Notes under the pieces: model-generated | Databases searched by the model: none | Told to the model about the DNA's origin: nothing | The model's input: the letters and a program-made list of their open reading frames with translations, nothing else | Made by a program: the position numbers and the translations under genes | In this document: piece after piece, positions 8,805-17,587 of the stretch | Layout: the number at the start of each line of letters is the position of its first letter | Position numbering within the stretch: position 1 is the first letter of the stretch | NCBI GenBank assembly: GCA_963714035.1 | Contig: OY970224.1 | Location: 2,666,001 to 2,730,000 of the forward strand | DNA: 64,000 bases | Source of the DNA: DATFVB01 sp963714035 | Lineage (GTDB): Bacteria; Acidobacteriota; Thermoanaerobaculia; UBA5066; DATFVB01 | Direction: 5' to 3'

Positions 8805-10553
8805 ATGACCGACGCCCTCGACCTGAACGACCGCGTCCTCGCCGACATCCGCGCGGTCGCGGACATCGTCGACGTCATCGGCGAGCACACGACGTTGAAG
8901 AAGGCGGGGAATTCCTGGAAAGGGCTCTGCCCGTTCCACCGGGAGAAGACGCCGTCGTTCACCGTCAACCGCGACCGGGGCCTCTTCTATTGTTTCGGCT
9001 GCGGCGCCGGAGGCGATCTCTTCGGCTTCGTCCGGCAGATGGAACGCGTCGAGTTCCGCGAGGCCGCGGAGATCCTCGCGCGGCGGTACGGGATCGAGAT
9101 CCCGAAGCGCACGCGGAAAGGCGACGATCGTTCCGAGAAGCTCCGCGAGGCCGTCGCGAAAGCCCACAAGCTCTACGTGGACGCGCTCTGGAAGGCGCCC
9201 AACCGGGCTCTCGCGTATCTCGAGAGCCGAGGCGTTCCGGAAGAGGCCGCGCGCGAGCTCGGGCTCGGATTCGCGCCGGAAGGCTGGGATTTCCTGGCTC
9301 GCGCGCTCACGTCTTCGATCACTCCCGACATCCTGATCGAGGCGGGCCTCCTGCAGCCCGGCGCCGAGGGGAAGAGGCCGTACGACCGCCAGCGCGACCG
9401 GCTCGTCTTTCCGATCCGCGACGAGCGCGGTCACGTCGTGGGCTTCGGAGGCCGTTCGCTCTCCGGCGAGGAGCCGAAGTACCTGAATTCTCCCGAGACG
9501 CCGATCTTCGCGAAGAACCGTCTGCTGTACGGTCTTCCGGCCGCGCGCGATGCGATTCGCCGGGAGGACGGCACGGTCCTCGTCGAAGGCTACTTCGACC
9601 ACCTCGCGCTCTGGCTCTCCGAGTGCCGGAACGTCGTCGCGAGCATGGGGACCGCCTTCGGAAGGGGACAGGCGGAGAAACTCCGGCGTCTCGCTCCGCG
9701 GGCGATCGTCTGCTACGACGGCGACAACGCGGGGCGCAACGCGACGCGGCGCGCCGTTCCGATCCTGCTCGGGGAGGGTCTCGAGGTCCGCGTCGCCGCC
9801 ATGCCGGCCGGGATCGATCCATTCGATCTGTATCGCGAGTCGGGCGGCGGCGGCGTGCGGTCGGCGATCGAAGGAGCCGTCCCGTTCCTGGAATGGCTGC
9901 TCGGGGAGCTCGATCCGGACGAGGCGCCCGAGGAGCGGAGCCGGAAGCTGAACGTCATCGTGGAAATTCTCCAGAGCATTCCCGACCGGGCTCTTCGGTA
10001 CGAATACGTCCGGAAGGTCGCCGCCGCCGCCGGAATGCCCGCGGACGTGCTCTGGACGGGCCGGGCGGCGAGGCTCGGAGCCGACCCGGGAACCATCCCG
10101 GACGAACAAGCGTCGAAAAGACGGGCTTCTCCCCCCGCGGAAAGGCGGATCCTTCGGTCGCTTTTGAGCGGAGCCGAAGGAGCCGAGACGCTTCTGGCGG
10201 AGCTCGATCTGGACGTTTTCACCGACGACCGGATCGGAGGGATCTTTCGGGTGCTGAAAGATCTCATCAATTCGCGCGAGTCCCTTGAAATCTCGTCTGT
10301 CGTGAACCATCTTGGAAGTGATGACGAACGAGCGCTTCTCTCCGAGGTCCTCCTGGAGGAAGCGCTGCCTGGAGATTCCAAAGCCATCTCTCTGACGATA
10401 AATGGTTTAACTCAGGAGCGCGACAAGCGCCTGCTCAAAACGCTCAAACAGGAGCTCCAGGCGGCCCAGCAGGCGGACGACAAGGAACAAATTCAGCGAT
10501 TGCTTGGTTCCACTAATTCCCTTGCCCGAAAGATTCATGGCCCCCACTCCTGA
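8805..10553 (+). CDS. dnaG: DNA primase
   Basis: Synthesises RNA primers for lagging-strand replication at the DnaB helicase. The N-terminal zinc-binding domain shows CPFHREKTPSF and YCFGCG (residues about 42-68). The TOPRIM catalytic core shows VLVEGYFD near 258 and the acidic CYDGDNAGRNA near 304. The C-terminal 150 residues are the helical helicase-binding domain. 582 residues is normal. ATG 8805 is chosen because the conserved N-terminus (LNDRVLADIRAVADIVDVIG) follows at once; the in-frame extension to 8748 is encoded by repeat sequence. There is no clear ribosome-binding site. Confidence 0.96.
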   Translation: MTDALDLNDRVLADIRAVADIVDVIGEHTTLKKAGNSWKGLCPFHREKTPSFTVNRDRGLFYCFGCGAGGDLFGFVRQMERVEFREAAEILARRYGIEIPKRTRKGDDRSEKLREAVAKAHKLYVDALWKAPNRALAYLESRGVPEEAARELGLGFAPEGWDFLARALTSSITPDILIEAGLLQPGAEGKRPYDRQRDRLVFPIRDERGHVVGFGGRSLSGEEPKYLNSPETPIFAKNRLLYGLPAARDAIRREDGTVLVEGYFDHLALWLSECRNVVASMGTAFGRGQAEKLRRLAPRAIVCYDGDNAGRNATRRAVPILLGEGLEVRVAAMPAGIDPFDLYRESGGGGVRSAIEGAVPFLEWLLGELDPDEAPEERSRKLNVIVEILQSIPDRALRYEYVRKVAAAAGMPADVLWTGRAARLGADPGTIPDEQASKRRASPPAERRILRSLLSGAEGAETLLAELDLDVFTDDRIGGIFRVLKDLINSRESLEISSVVNHLGSDDERALLSEVLLEEALPGDSKAISLTINGLTQERDKRLLKTLKQELQAAQQADDKEQIQRLLGSTNSLARKIHGPHS

Positions 10554-10577
10554 TCTCGAAGGCGCACGGAGGAAGAA

Positions 10578-12242
10578 TTGTTGATGATCGAGGAAAAATA
10601 CCCGGAGGTCCGCTCGCTCTTCGCGCAGGGCAAGGGAAAGGGCTATCTCAGCTACGAGCAGATCCATCAGGCCCTTCCCGACGAGCTGGCGACGACTCCG
10701 GACGAGCTCGACGAGGTCTATCAGCGCCTGGGCGACCTCGGAATCGAGGTCATCACCGACGCGGACAAGGCCGGCCGCCGGAAGGCGTCGGCCTCCGAAG
10801 GGGAAGAGGCCTCCGAGGGGGTCGAGAAGACCAACGACCCCGTCCGCATGTACCTGCGCGAGATGGGAACGGTCAAGCTCCTCGATCGCGAGGGCGAGGT
10901 CCAGATCGCGCGGCGCATCGAGGTGGGCGAGTCGAAGATCTACCGCGCTCTCTCGAACAATCCCAAGATCCTGGAAGAGATCCTGAAGATCGCCGAGAAC
11001 ATGGCGGCGCGCAACGTCCCGGTCGTGGAGGACGACGAGGACTTCGAGGCCGACGAGCTCGCCGAGGGCCGGCTCTCGAAACGCGTCGACGAGATCCTCG
11101 CGGCGTTCCGGAAGATCGCCGGGATCGACGCGGACCTGAAGCGTCTCAACGCGCGCATGAGGACCGCCAGGAAGGGATCGAAGCTCGAGGCCAAAACGCT
11201 CGCGGGCTCCGACAAGAAGGTGTCGGACATCGCGAAGTGGGTCCGATCGATCGACTTCACCCCCATGATCCTGATCCGGCTGCTCAACATCCTGCGCGAC
11301 GTCGACCGGCAGCTCTCGGTGCCCGAGCAGATGATCCGGCAGGACGGCGCGACAGTGAAGAAAGAGAAGAACGCGACGCGCCGGGAGTTCTACCAGCGGC
11401 GGATCGCGAAGTACCGGAAAACCCTCCGCGACCTCGAGAAGAGGTTCGGTCTCGCCCACGAGGACGTCAAGCGCACGATCCGCGCCGTTCGCGAAGGGGA
11501 AGAGGAGGCGGACCAGGCCAAGCACGAGCTGATCGTCGCGAACCTCCGGCTCGTCGTCTCGATCGCGAAGAAATACACGAATCGCGGCCTCCAGTTCCTC
11601 GACCTCATCCAGGAGGGGAACATCGGGCTGATGAAGGCGGTCGAGAAGTTCGAATATCGCCGCGGGTACAAGTTCTCGACGTACGCGACGTGGTGGATCC
11701 GCCAGGCGATCACGCGCGCGATCGCCGACCAGGCGCGCACGATCCGGATCCCCGTGCACATGATCGAGACGATCAACAAGCTGACCCGCACGTCCCGGTC
11801 GCTCGTGCAGGAGCTCGGCCGCGAGCCGGAAGCGGAAGAGATCGCCAAGCGCATGGACATGCCGGTCGGCAAGGTCCGGAAGATCATGAAGATCGCGCAG
11901 GAGCCGATCTCGCTCGAGACGCCGATCGGCGAGGAAGAGGATTCCCATCTGGGGGACTTCATCGAGGATCGAATGGCGATCTCGCCGATCGAGGCGGTGC
12001 TCGTGTCGAATCTTCGCGACCAGACGCGGAAGGTCCTCAAGTCGCTCACGCCGCGCGAGGAGCAGGTTCTGAAGATGCGCTTCGGCGTCGGCGACGGCTC
12101 CGAGCACACGCTCGAGGAAGTCGGACGGTCGTTCAACGTCACGCGGGAGCGGATCCGCCAGATCGAGTCCAAAGCGCTGAGGAAGTTGCGCCACCCCTCG
12201 AGGTCGAAGAAGCTGAGGCCTTTTCTCGAAACGATTCGTTGA
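10578..12242 (+). CDS. rpoD: RNA polymerase primary sigma factor RpoD
   Basis: Housekeeping sigma-70. The N-terminal region 1.1-like segment is followed by region 1.2 (DPVRMYLREMGTVKLLDREG), a non-conserved insert, region 2 (QFLDLIQEGNIGLMKAVEKF, YKFSTYATWWIRQAI), region 3 (IPVHMIETINKL) and region 4 with its helix-turn-helix (TLEEVGRSFNVTRERIRQIE). About 554 residues. TTG 10578, TTG 10581 and ATG 10584 are all possible; ACGGAGGA at 10566-10573 lies upstream. It is the last gene of the rpsU-mutS2-dnaG-rpoD operon; the gap from dnaG is 24 bases. Confidence 0.96.
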   Translation: MLMIEEKYPEVRSLFAQGKGKGYLSYEQIHQALPDELATTPDELDEVYQRLGDLGIEVITDADKAGRRKASASEGEEASEGVEKTNDPVRMYLREMGTVKLLDREGEVQIARRIEVGESKIYRALSNNPKILEEILKIAENMAARNVPVVEDDEDFEADELAEGRLSKRVDEILAAFRKIAGIDADLKRLNARMRTARKGSKLEAKTLAGSDKKVSDIAKWVRSIDFTPMILIRLLNILRDVDRQLSVPEQMIRQDGATVKKEKNATRREFYQRRIAKYRKTLRDLEKRFGLAHEDVKRTIRAVREGEEEADQAKHELIVANLRLVVSIAKKYTNRGLQFLDLIQEGNIGLMKAVEKFEYRRGYKFSTYATWWIRQAITRAIADQARTIRIPVHMIETINKLTRTSRSLVQELGREPEAEEIAKRMDMPVGKVRKIMKIAQEPISLETPIGEEEDSHLGDFIEDRMAISPIEAVLVSNLRDQTRKVLKSLTPREEQVLKMRFGVGDGSEHTLEEVGRSFNVTRERIRQIESKALRKLRHPSRSKKLRPFLETIR

Positions 12243-12359
12243 GGCCGGGCCGCCGAGTTGAAGCGGGCAGGGCCGCTTAACTCGGCGCCTTCCACCTCTC
12301 CTCAAGACGATCCGCGGAGACCCGCGCCAGATTGCCGCGACCATGTCGCGCGAGAGGCG

Positions 12360-12379
12360 ACCGGCGTTTTTGCGCCGGT
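12360..12379. terminator. Hairpin downstream of rpoD
   Basis: ACCGGCG at 12360-12366 and CGCCGGT at 12373-12379 form a perfect 7-bp stem with a TTTTTG loop. No U-tract follows, so this is a possible operon-end hairpin rather than a classical intrinsic terminator. Confidence 0.4.
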
Positions 12380-12396
12380 GTTATCGTGATCGGCCG

Positions 12397-13605
12397 ATGA
12401 GCTGGCGCTCTCTCTGTTTTCGCCTTCTCTTCCTGTCGTTCCTCGGAACGGTCTTCGGCAGCAGGAGCGACGCTGCGGAATCCTGGGTGCCGACCGCGAC
12501 GCCTGGCGCTCCCGCCGGCCGCTACCAGCACGTCGCGGTCTGGACGGGCGATCGGATGATCGTCTGGGGCGGAATCCGGGCGAACGGAACGGTCCTCGGC
12601 GACGGCGCGATCTACGATCCCGCGGCGAAGACCTGGACGCCGATCAGCCCGCGCGGCGCGCCGAGCGCGCGCGCTCTGGCGACCGCCGTCTGGACGGGGG
12701 ATCGGATGCTCGTCTGGGGCGGCTTTCGATTGCCGTCGACCGTCCTCGGCGACGGCGCCGCCTACGACCCGGCGACCGATACCTGGAGTCCGCTTTCGAC
12801 GGCCGGTGCGCCTTCTTCCCGGTACTTCCACACCGCCGTGTGGACGGGAACGGAAATGCTGATCTGGGGCGGTTACGCCGATTTCGAGGCCGGGAAGCGT
12901 CCGACGGCGTTCGCGACGGGCGCCGCCTACGATCCCGCGACGAACGCGTGGCGGCCGACGTCGACCGACGATGCGCCTTCGGCGCGCGGGGCACAGGTGG
13001 CGGTCTGGACGGGCGACCGCATGATCGTCTGGGGCGGTTCGAGCGGCCACGCGGCCATCGCCGGCGGCGGCCTCTACGATCCGCAGGCCGACACGTGGAC
13101 GGCGACGTCCGACGGCGAGCCTTCCGGACGCGTCAGTCACGCCGGGATCTGGGACGGAACGCACTTTCTCGTCTGGGGAGGCCTGCTCGACGACGGCAGC
13201 GACACGAACACGGGCGGGATCTTCGACCCGGTCGAGATTGCCTGGGCGGCGATCCCGACAGCCGGCGCGCCGTCGGCGCGGGATGCGCACGCCGCCGAAA
13301 CGCTGGGAAGACGCCTGGTCGTCTGGTCCGGCGAAAAGGGCGTTGTGCCGACGGCCACGGGAGCGATCTTCGATCCGCGAACGGGAACATGGACGCCGAC
13401 GACGCTCGTCGGGGCGCCGGCGGCCCGCTCGGGAGCGTCGGTCGTCTCGACCGGCCACAGCCTGATCTTCTGGGGCGGGATCTCGGGCGCCTCGGCGTTC
13501 AACACCGGCGGCGAGTATTTCCCGCCGTTCTGCACGGGGGGAGACCACGGATGCGTGCTGAACGTTTCCGAGCCGGTTCCGGCCGCTGTGGAAGGCCGGC
13601 ACTAG
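12397..13605 (+). CDS. Secreted Kelch-like seven-bladed propeller protein 1
   Basis: About 402 residues with an N-terminal hydrophobic signal (LCFRLLFLSFLGTVFG). Seven repeats of about 50 residues carry the pattern AVWTGDRMIVWGG followed by a Y-D-P-A-T-x-x-W strand, consistent with a Kelch-type seven-bladed beta propeller. The C-terminus holds CTGGDHGCV, a possible disulfide. It is the first of three tandem paralogues. ATG 12397 is chosen because it directly precedes the signal peptide; the upstream in-frame ATG at 12343 would add a charged leader. Ligand and function are unknown; extracellular binding is inferred. Confidence 0.85.
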   Translation: MSWRSLCFRLLFLSFLGTVFGSRSDAAESWVPTATPGAPAGRYQHVAVWTGDRMIVWGGIRANGTVLGDGAIYDPAAKTWTPISPRGAPSARALATAVWTGDRMLVWGGFRLPSTVLGDGAAYDPATDTWSPLSTAGAPSSRYFHTAVWTGTEMLIWGGYADFEAGKRPTAFATGAAYDPATNAWRPTSTDDAPSARGAQVAVWTGDRMIVWGGSSGHAAIAGGGLYDPQADTWTATSDGEPSGRVSHAGIWDGTHFLVWGGLLDDGSDTNTGGIFDPVEIAWAAIPTAGAPSARDAHAAETLGRRLVVWSGEKGVVPTATGAIFDPRTGTWTPTTLVGAPAARSGASVVSTGHSLIFWGGISGASAFNTGGEYFPPFCTGGDHGCVLNVSEPVPAAVEGRH

Positions 13606-13688
13606 CGGCGAGCTGCCGGCGGCGCTCTCGCGTCCGAGGGCGTGCTAGTGTCCCGAGTCCGAAATCTCCCGGCAACCGGAGGTCACCG

Positions 13689-14894
13689 ATGAAGCTCGCG
13701 GGCGGCATTCTCTTCGTTCTCGGTCTGTCTGTGCTCGGCGCGGCGCGCGCGGCGACGCCGGACTCCTGGGTCCCGACCGCCGCATCGGGCGCGCCTGCCG
13801 CCCGCGCCTACCACGTGGCAGTCTGGACGGGAAGCCGCATGATCGTCTGGGGCGGCATCGGGTCGGGCGAGGACCCGCTCGCCGACGGCGGTGTCTACGA
13901 TCCCGTCGCGAAGGCCTGGGTTCCCGTCTCCCGAGTCGGCGCGCCGAGCGCGCGCGCTCTGGCGACCGCCGTATGGACCGGCGACCGGATGATCGTTTTT
14001 GGCGGCCTCAACAAATCGGGAACGCTCAACGACGGGGCCGCGTATGACCCGGCGACCGACTCGTGGACGCCGATCTCCTCGGCGGGAGCCCCCTCGCCGC
14101 GGAGCCAGCACACGGCGGTCTGGACCGGAACGGAGATGATCGTCTGGGGCGGGTTCGCCAACGAGCTCGATCCCCCTTACGTTCCGGTCGCCTCGGGCGC
14201 GGCGTACGATCCCTCGACCGACACCTGGCGGCCGACGACGCTCGCGCACGCGCCGCCGCCGCGCGCGTCTCACGTGGCCGTGTGGACTGGCGACCGCATG
14301 ATCGTCTGGGGCGGTTCGAGCGGCGACGGCACGCTCGGCGACGGCGGTATCTACGATCCCGTGACCGACTCCTGGACGCCGACGTCGACGGCGGGAGAGC
14401 CCGAAAGCCGGGCCGGCCACACGGGGGCGTGGGTCGCCGGCCGATTTCTGGTCTGGGGCGGGCTCCTGCCGAGCGAAGGACACTCGACCGCGACCGGCGG
14501 GATCTACGATCCCGCGACCGACACCTGGACGGACATGCCGATCGCCGGCGCGCCTTCGCCGCGGGACACGTTCGGGTCGGCCGTGCTCGCCGGACGGCTG
14601 GTCGTGTGGTCGGGAGCGTACAGCGGTCAGACGTTCAGCTTCACGAACACCGGAGGGGTCTTCGATCCGCGCTCGGAAACCTGGAGCCTGATCGCCCTCG
14701 CCGGGGCGCCGGCCGCTCGTTACTCGCCTTCGGCCGTCTCGACCGGAGAAAGCGTCATTTTCTGGGGAGGCTCCGCCGACACCCTGCTCGACAGCGGAGG
14801 AGAGTATTTCCCGCCTTACTGCACCGGCGGCGAACGCGGCTGCGTCATGGCGGCGCCGGAAACGCCGCCAGCGGTCGTGGAGGGCCGGCCATAG
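13689..14894 (+). CDS. Secreted Kelch-like seven-bladed propeller protein 2
   Basis: 401 residues and a close paralogue of the preceding gene: signal peptide (MKLAGGILFVLGLSVLGAARA), seven AVWTG..MIVWGG repeats and the same C-terminal CTGGERGCV element. The start has a good ribosome-binding site (CGGAGGT, 13677-13683). The last two repeats are diverged in the same way as in copy 1 (VVWSG, FWGG), which indicates whole-gene duplication and not independent repeat growth. The gap of 83 bases to the previous gene contains a GCTAGTGT box like the -10 region upstream of copy 3. Confidence 0.87.
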   Translation: MKLAGGILFVLGLSVLGAARAATPDSWVPTAASGAPAARAYHVAVWTGSRMIVWGGIGSGEDPLADGGVYDPVAKAWVPVSRVGAPSARALATAVWTGDRMIVFGGLNKSGTLNDGAAYDPATDSWTPISSAGAPSPRSQHTAVWTGTEMIVWGGFANELDPPYVPVASGAAYDPSTDTWRPTTLAHAPPPRASHVAVWTGDRMIVWGGSSGDGTLGDGGIYDPVTDSWTPTSTAGEPESRAGHTGAWVAGRFLVWGGLLPSEGHSTATGGIYDPATDTWTDMPIAGAPSPRDTFGSAVLAGRLVVWSGAYSGQTFSFTNTGGVFDPRSETWSLIALAGAPAARYSPSAVSTGESVIFWGGSADTLLDSGGEYFPPYCTGGERGCVMAAPETPPAVVEGRP

Positions 14895-14949
14895 ACGGCT
14901 GAGCCGCTCTGGCCGGGGCTCGGCGCGAACCTCGAGTCATCGCCGGAGG

Positions 14950-14979
14950 TTGTTCCACTCCCGCCCGATCTGCTAACGT
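14950..14979 (+). promoter_or_regulatory. Possible promoter of Kelch gene 3
   Basis: TTGTTC at 14950-14955 and TAACGT at 14974-14979 are 18 bases apart, within a GCTAACGTTTCGGG context. A similar GCTAGTGTCCCGAG occurs ahead of Kelch gene 2 (about 13644), so the two genes may share a promoter type. The match to consensus is only fair. Confidence 0.35.
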
Positions 14980-15006
14980 TTCGGGAAACGAGGCAGGAGG
15001 GAGCAC

Positions 15007-16272
15007 GTGATCAAGACTCGAAATGGTCTGCGGCTCATCTTCGCCGCGACGCTGATCCTGTCGCCGGTTCGCTTCCTTTCCGCGCAGGACGACTCCCGCT
15101 CGGTCGTCTCGGAGGCGGCGGCCCCCAACAGCTGGACGGCGACTTCCGGCCAGGGTGCGCCTTCGGGCCGCTTCGTTCACACCGCGGTATGGACCGGCGA
15201 GAAGATGATCGTCTGGGGAGGAGACGCCGGCATGGTGAGCTCCGAGCCAACGCTCGGCAACGGAGGTGTCTACGATCCGGTTTCGAACCGCTGGTCGTCC
15301 GTCGCGACGGCGGGAGCACCGACGGCGCGCGAGCTCGCGACGGCCGTGTGGACCGGTTCGGAGATGATCGTCTGGGGAGGGCTCAAGGACAACGCCATGT
15401 CGCCGCCGAGTACCTTCAACGGCGGCGGAATCTACGACCCCCAGGCGAATTCGTGGAAGCAACTCTCCACGTCCGGGGCGCCGTCCGCACGTTTCGGGCA
15501 CACGGCCGTCTGGACAGGCTCGGAGATGATCGTGTGGGGCGGGGTCACGCCGCTCATCAATGGCGGCGGGATGAATTCAGGCGGCATCTACGATCCGGCC
15601 ATGAATACGTGGAGGACCGTCTCGACGCTCAATGCGCCGTCGCCCCGAGGGTTTCACACGGCGGTCTGGACGGGTTCCCGGATGATCGTCTGGGGCGGCG
15701 ACGACGGCCATTCGCACGACATCGGAGGAGGCGGCATCTACGATCCGGAGACGGACACGTGGATCCGGACGTCGACGGTCGGCGAGCCCTCCGGGCGCGA
15801 CGGACACACGGCGGTCTGGACGGGATCCCGGATGATCGTGTGGGGCGGTTTCGCGAACACCGATGAGGTGCGGACCGGCGGCGTCTTCGATCCCGTCGCC
15901 AACAGCTGGAAACCGATGACGCTCGCGGGATCGCCCGGCGCCCGCGAGCTCCATGTTGCCGTCCCGTTCCGGGGGCGCATGATCGTCTGGGGAGGATGGA
16001 CGGGCAGCGATGACGTCAATTCGGGAGGCATCTACGATCCCGGGACCGACACCTGGACGACCACGGCGATCGCGGGGGCTCCGTCCGGTCGCGAGCAGGC
16101 GACCGCCGTATTCACGGGATCGACGATGATCGTCTGGGGAGGCTTCGACGGATCTCGCGACGTCAATTCGGGCGGGATCTATACGCCGCCGGCCTTTCCC
16201 TGCCCGTCGTCGCGCGAGTGCGTCACCGCGATTGCCGCTCCGGAAGCGGCGCTCATTCGGGCGCGCCCGTAG
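15007..16272 (+). CDS. Secreted Kelch-like seven-bladed propeller protein 3
   Basis: 421 residues, GTG start behind GGAGGG (14997-15002). A signal peptide ends near FLSAQ, then seven repeats whose core HTAVWTGSRMIVWGG is almost invariant. The repeats are more regular than in copies 1 and 2, and the C-terminal cysteine pair is differently spaced (PCPSSREC). It is either the least diverged member or one recently homogenised between repeats. Likely an exported propeller protein of unknown ligand. Confidence 0.86.
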   Translation: MIKTRNGLRLIFAATLILSPVRFLSAQDDSRSVVSEAAAPNSWTATSGQGAPSGRFVHTAVWTGEKMIVWGGDAGMVSSEPTLGNGGVYDPVSNRWSSVATAGAPTARELATAVWTGSEMIVWGGLKDNAMSPPSTFNGGGIYDPQANSWKQLSTSGAPSARFGHTAVWTGSEMIVWGGVTPLINGGGMNSGGIYDPAMNTWRTVSTLNAPSPRGFHTAVWTGSRMIVWGGDDGHSHDIGGGGIYDPETDTWIRTSTVGEPSGRDGHTAVWTGSRMIVWGGFANTDEVRTGGVFDPVANSWKPMTLAGSPGARELHVAVPFRGRMIVWGGWTGSDDVNSGGIYDPGTDTWTTTAIAGAPSGREQATAVFTGSTMIVWGGFDGSRDVNSGGIYTPPAFPCPSSRECVTAIAAPEAALIRARP

Positions 16273-16499
16273 CGGGGGCGCTCCCCGATGCATCGGGCCG
16301 TCGCCGGCAACGGCCGGGACCTGTGTCCGCGCTCACGGACCTCCCGACGTTCGGTAAATTTCGAAGGGGAGGCGCGCGATGCCCGGGAACGCGCGGCTGC
16401 ATCACCCCGGCGTTTTCTCCGGACGAGAATCGCATTCGCCCGCGTCCTTAGCGGGTCTTCTCCCGCCTCGTCGCGGCAGAGCGGCGCGTCGGCGCTCAG

Positions 16500-16526
16500 T
16501 TGCGGCGCGCCCCTCTGTGCTATATT
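16500..16526 (+). promoter_or_regulatory. Possible tRNA promoter
   Basis: TATATT at 16521-16526 is a good -10 hexamer about 26 bases upstream of the tRNA 5' end; TTGCGG at 16500-16505 could be a weak -35 at 15 bases. The rest of the 279-base gap upstream (16273-16499) shows no gene or clear structure. Confidence 0.4.
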
Positions 16527-16551
16527 TGGGGACTTGGGCTAGGATCCGCGT

Positions 16552-16625
16552 GGGTCCATAGCTCAGCGGTCCAGAGCCACCGGCTCATAACCGGCCAGAC
16601 CCCGGTTCGAATCCGGGTGGACCCA
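16552..16625 (+). tRNA. tRNA-Met (anticodon CAT)
   Basis: A 74-nt cloverleaf can be folded by hand. The acceptor stem is GGGTCCA/TGGACCC, the D stem GCTC/GAGC, the anticodon loop CTCATAA with anticodon CAT, and the T arm CCCGG-TTCGAAT-CCGGG. Position 1 pairs with 72, so the initiator-type mismatch is absent and an elongator tRNA is favoured, although CAT could also be the lysidine-modified tRNA-Ile. The 3' CCA is not encoded. Confidence 0.92.
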
Positions 16626-16703
16626 GGACCGGCAGCAGGGAAAGGGTTTCGTGGATCAGGCAAAAAACAGCGACATTGCCCGCACGGGCGAAATCGAGGA
16701 AAC

Positions 16704-16735
16704 GGGGCGACTCTCCACGAGTGCGCCCCTTTTTT
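16704..16735 (+). terminator. Rho-independent terminator after tRNA-Met
   Basis: GGGGCGACTC and GAGTGCGCCCC pair around a TCCAC loop, with one bulged base, and are followed directly by a run of T residues. This is a classical intrinsic terminator ending the tRNA transcript just before the zinc-ribbon gene. Confidence 0.85.
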
Positions 16736-16754
16736 ATGCACTCACGGAGACGGC

Positions 16755-17477
16755 GTGACCGGTGAAATAGAGAATCTGATCAGGCTCCAGGAGCTCTTCC
16801 TCCTCCAGAAATCCAGGGCCCGCCAGCGCGAGACGCTTCCTCCCGAGCTCGCCGACGTCGACCGCGACTACCGCGAGAAGCTGGAAGCCATCGAGAACCT
16901 CAAGTCGACGCTCGACGAGACCGAGCGCTCGCGGCGGGGAGCGGAAGGGAAGCTCGCGGAGCTGACCGACCGTCAGAAGAAATACCAGACCCAGCTGATG
17001 GCGGTGAAGAACTCCCGCGAGTACGGCGCGATGTTGAACGAGATCGACCAGGTCAAGCGCCAGCTGCGCGAAGTCGAGGACGAGGTCGTGGGCTACATGG
17101 AAACGATCGAGGCGGCGCGGACCGAGCTCGGAGAGCGGGAGGCGAAGCTCCCGGAAGAGACCGAAGAGCACGAGAAGCAGCTTTCGGGCTGGCGCGAGAC
17201 GCAGCGCGAGATCGATCGGGAGCTCGAGGACGCGAAGACGCAGACCTCCGAGATCGAGAAGAGGTTCACGCCGAAGAACCTCGCGGAGTTCTACCGGCTC
17301 TGCGAGCGCAAGGGCGGCCACGCGGTCGTGCGCGCCGTCGCCGGCTCCTGCTCGGCATGCCACGTGCGCCTGCGCCCGGCGCTCTACCAGGCGCTGCGCC
17401 TCGGCGGCGAGGTCATCACCTGCGATTCCTGCAAGAGAATCTTGTATTATCAGGACGACGCGGCCGCGTCGTCCTGA
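16755..17477 (+). CDS. Coiled-coil protein with C4-type zinc ribbon (DUF164 family)
   Basis: 240 residues. Residues about 1-180 form a long charged coiled coil. The C-terminus holds a four-cysteine zinc ribbon: CSACHVRL, then CDSCKRILYY. The family is widespread and poorly understood, with proposed links to RNA or nucleic-acid handling. GTG 16755 follows ACGGAGA at a suitable distance. It is followed after a heptad-repeat spacer by an RNase H gene, a pairing I recall from other phyla, which hints at a shared RNA-related role. Confidence 0.85.
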   Translation: MTGEIENLIRLQELFLLQKSRARQRETLPPELADVDRDYREKLEAIENLKSTLDETERSRRGAEGKLAELTDRQKKYQTQLMAVKNSREYGAMLNEIDQVKRQLREVEDEVVGYMETIEAARTELGEREAKLPEETEEHEKQLSGWRETQREIDRELEDAKTQTSEIEKRFTPKNLAEFYRLCERKGGHAVVRAVAGSCSACHVRLRPALYQALRLGGEVITCDSCKRILYYQDDAAASS

Positions 17478-17482
17478 CAGCC

Positions 17483-17571
17483 GAGAGTCACGAGTCGAAG
17501 GTCGAGAGTCGAATGTCGGAAGTCCGTACGTCCCCTCGGGTGGTTCCCGGACTCGCGACTTCTGACTGACC
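17483..17571. repeat. Heptad-periodic inverted repeat, locus 4
   Basis: Six consecutive heptamers of the form NNNNGTC (GAGAGTC, ACGAGTC, GAAGGTC, GAGAGTC, GAATGTC, GGAAGTC) occupy 17483-17524. The right arm has GACTCGC, GACTTCT and GACTGAC (17550-17570). Only the GTC/GAC triplet of each heptamer is invariant. This is the cleanest example of the period-7 pattern. Confidence 0.8.
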
Positions 17572-17587
17572 GACCTGAGACGCCTTC

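Noticed and set aside
16340..16500. Short plus-strand frames upstream of the tRNA
   Set aside because: Overlapping frames of similar length exist on both strands, none has a ribosome-binding site or recognisable sequence.
16552..16625. Initiator tRNA-fMet
   Set aside because: The first acceptor pair is a normal G-C, and the anticodon stem lacks the full initiator set of three G-C pairs in the usual place, so an elongator is favoured.
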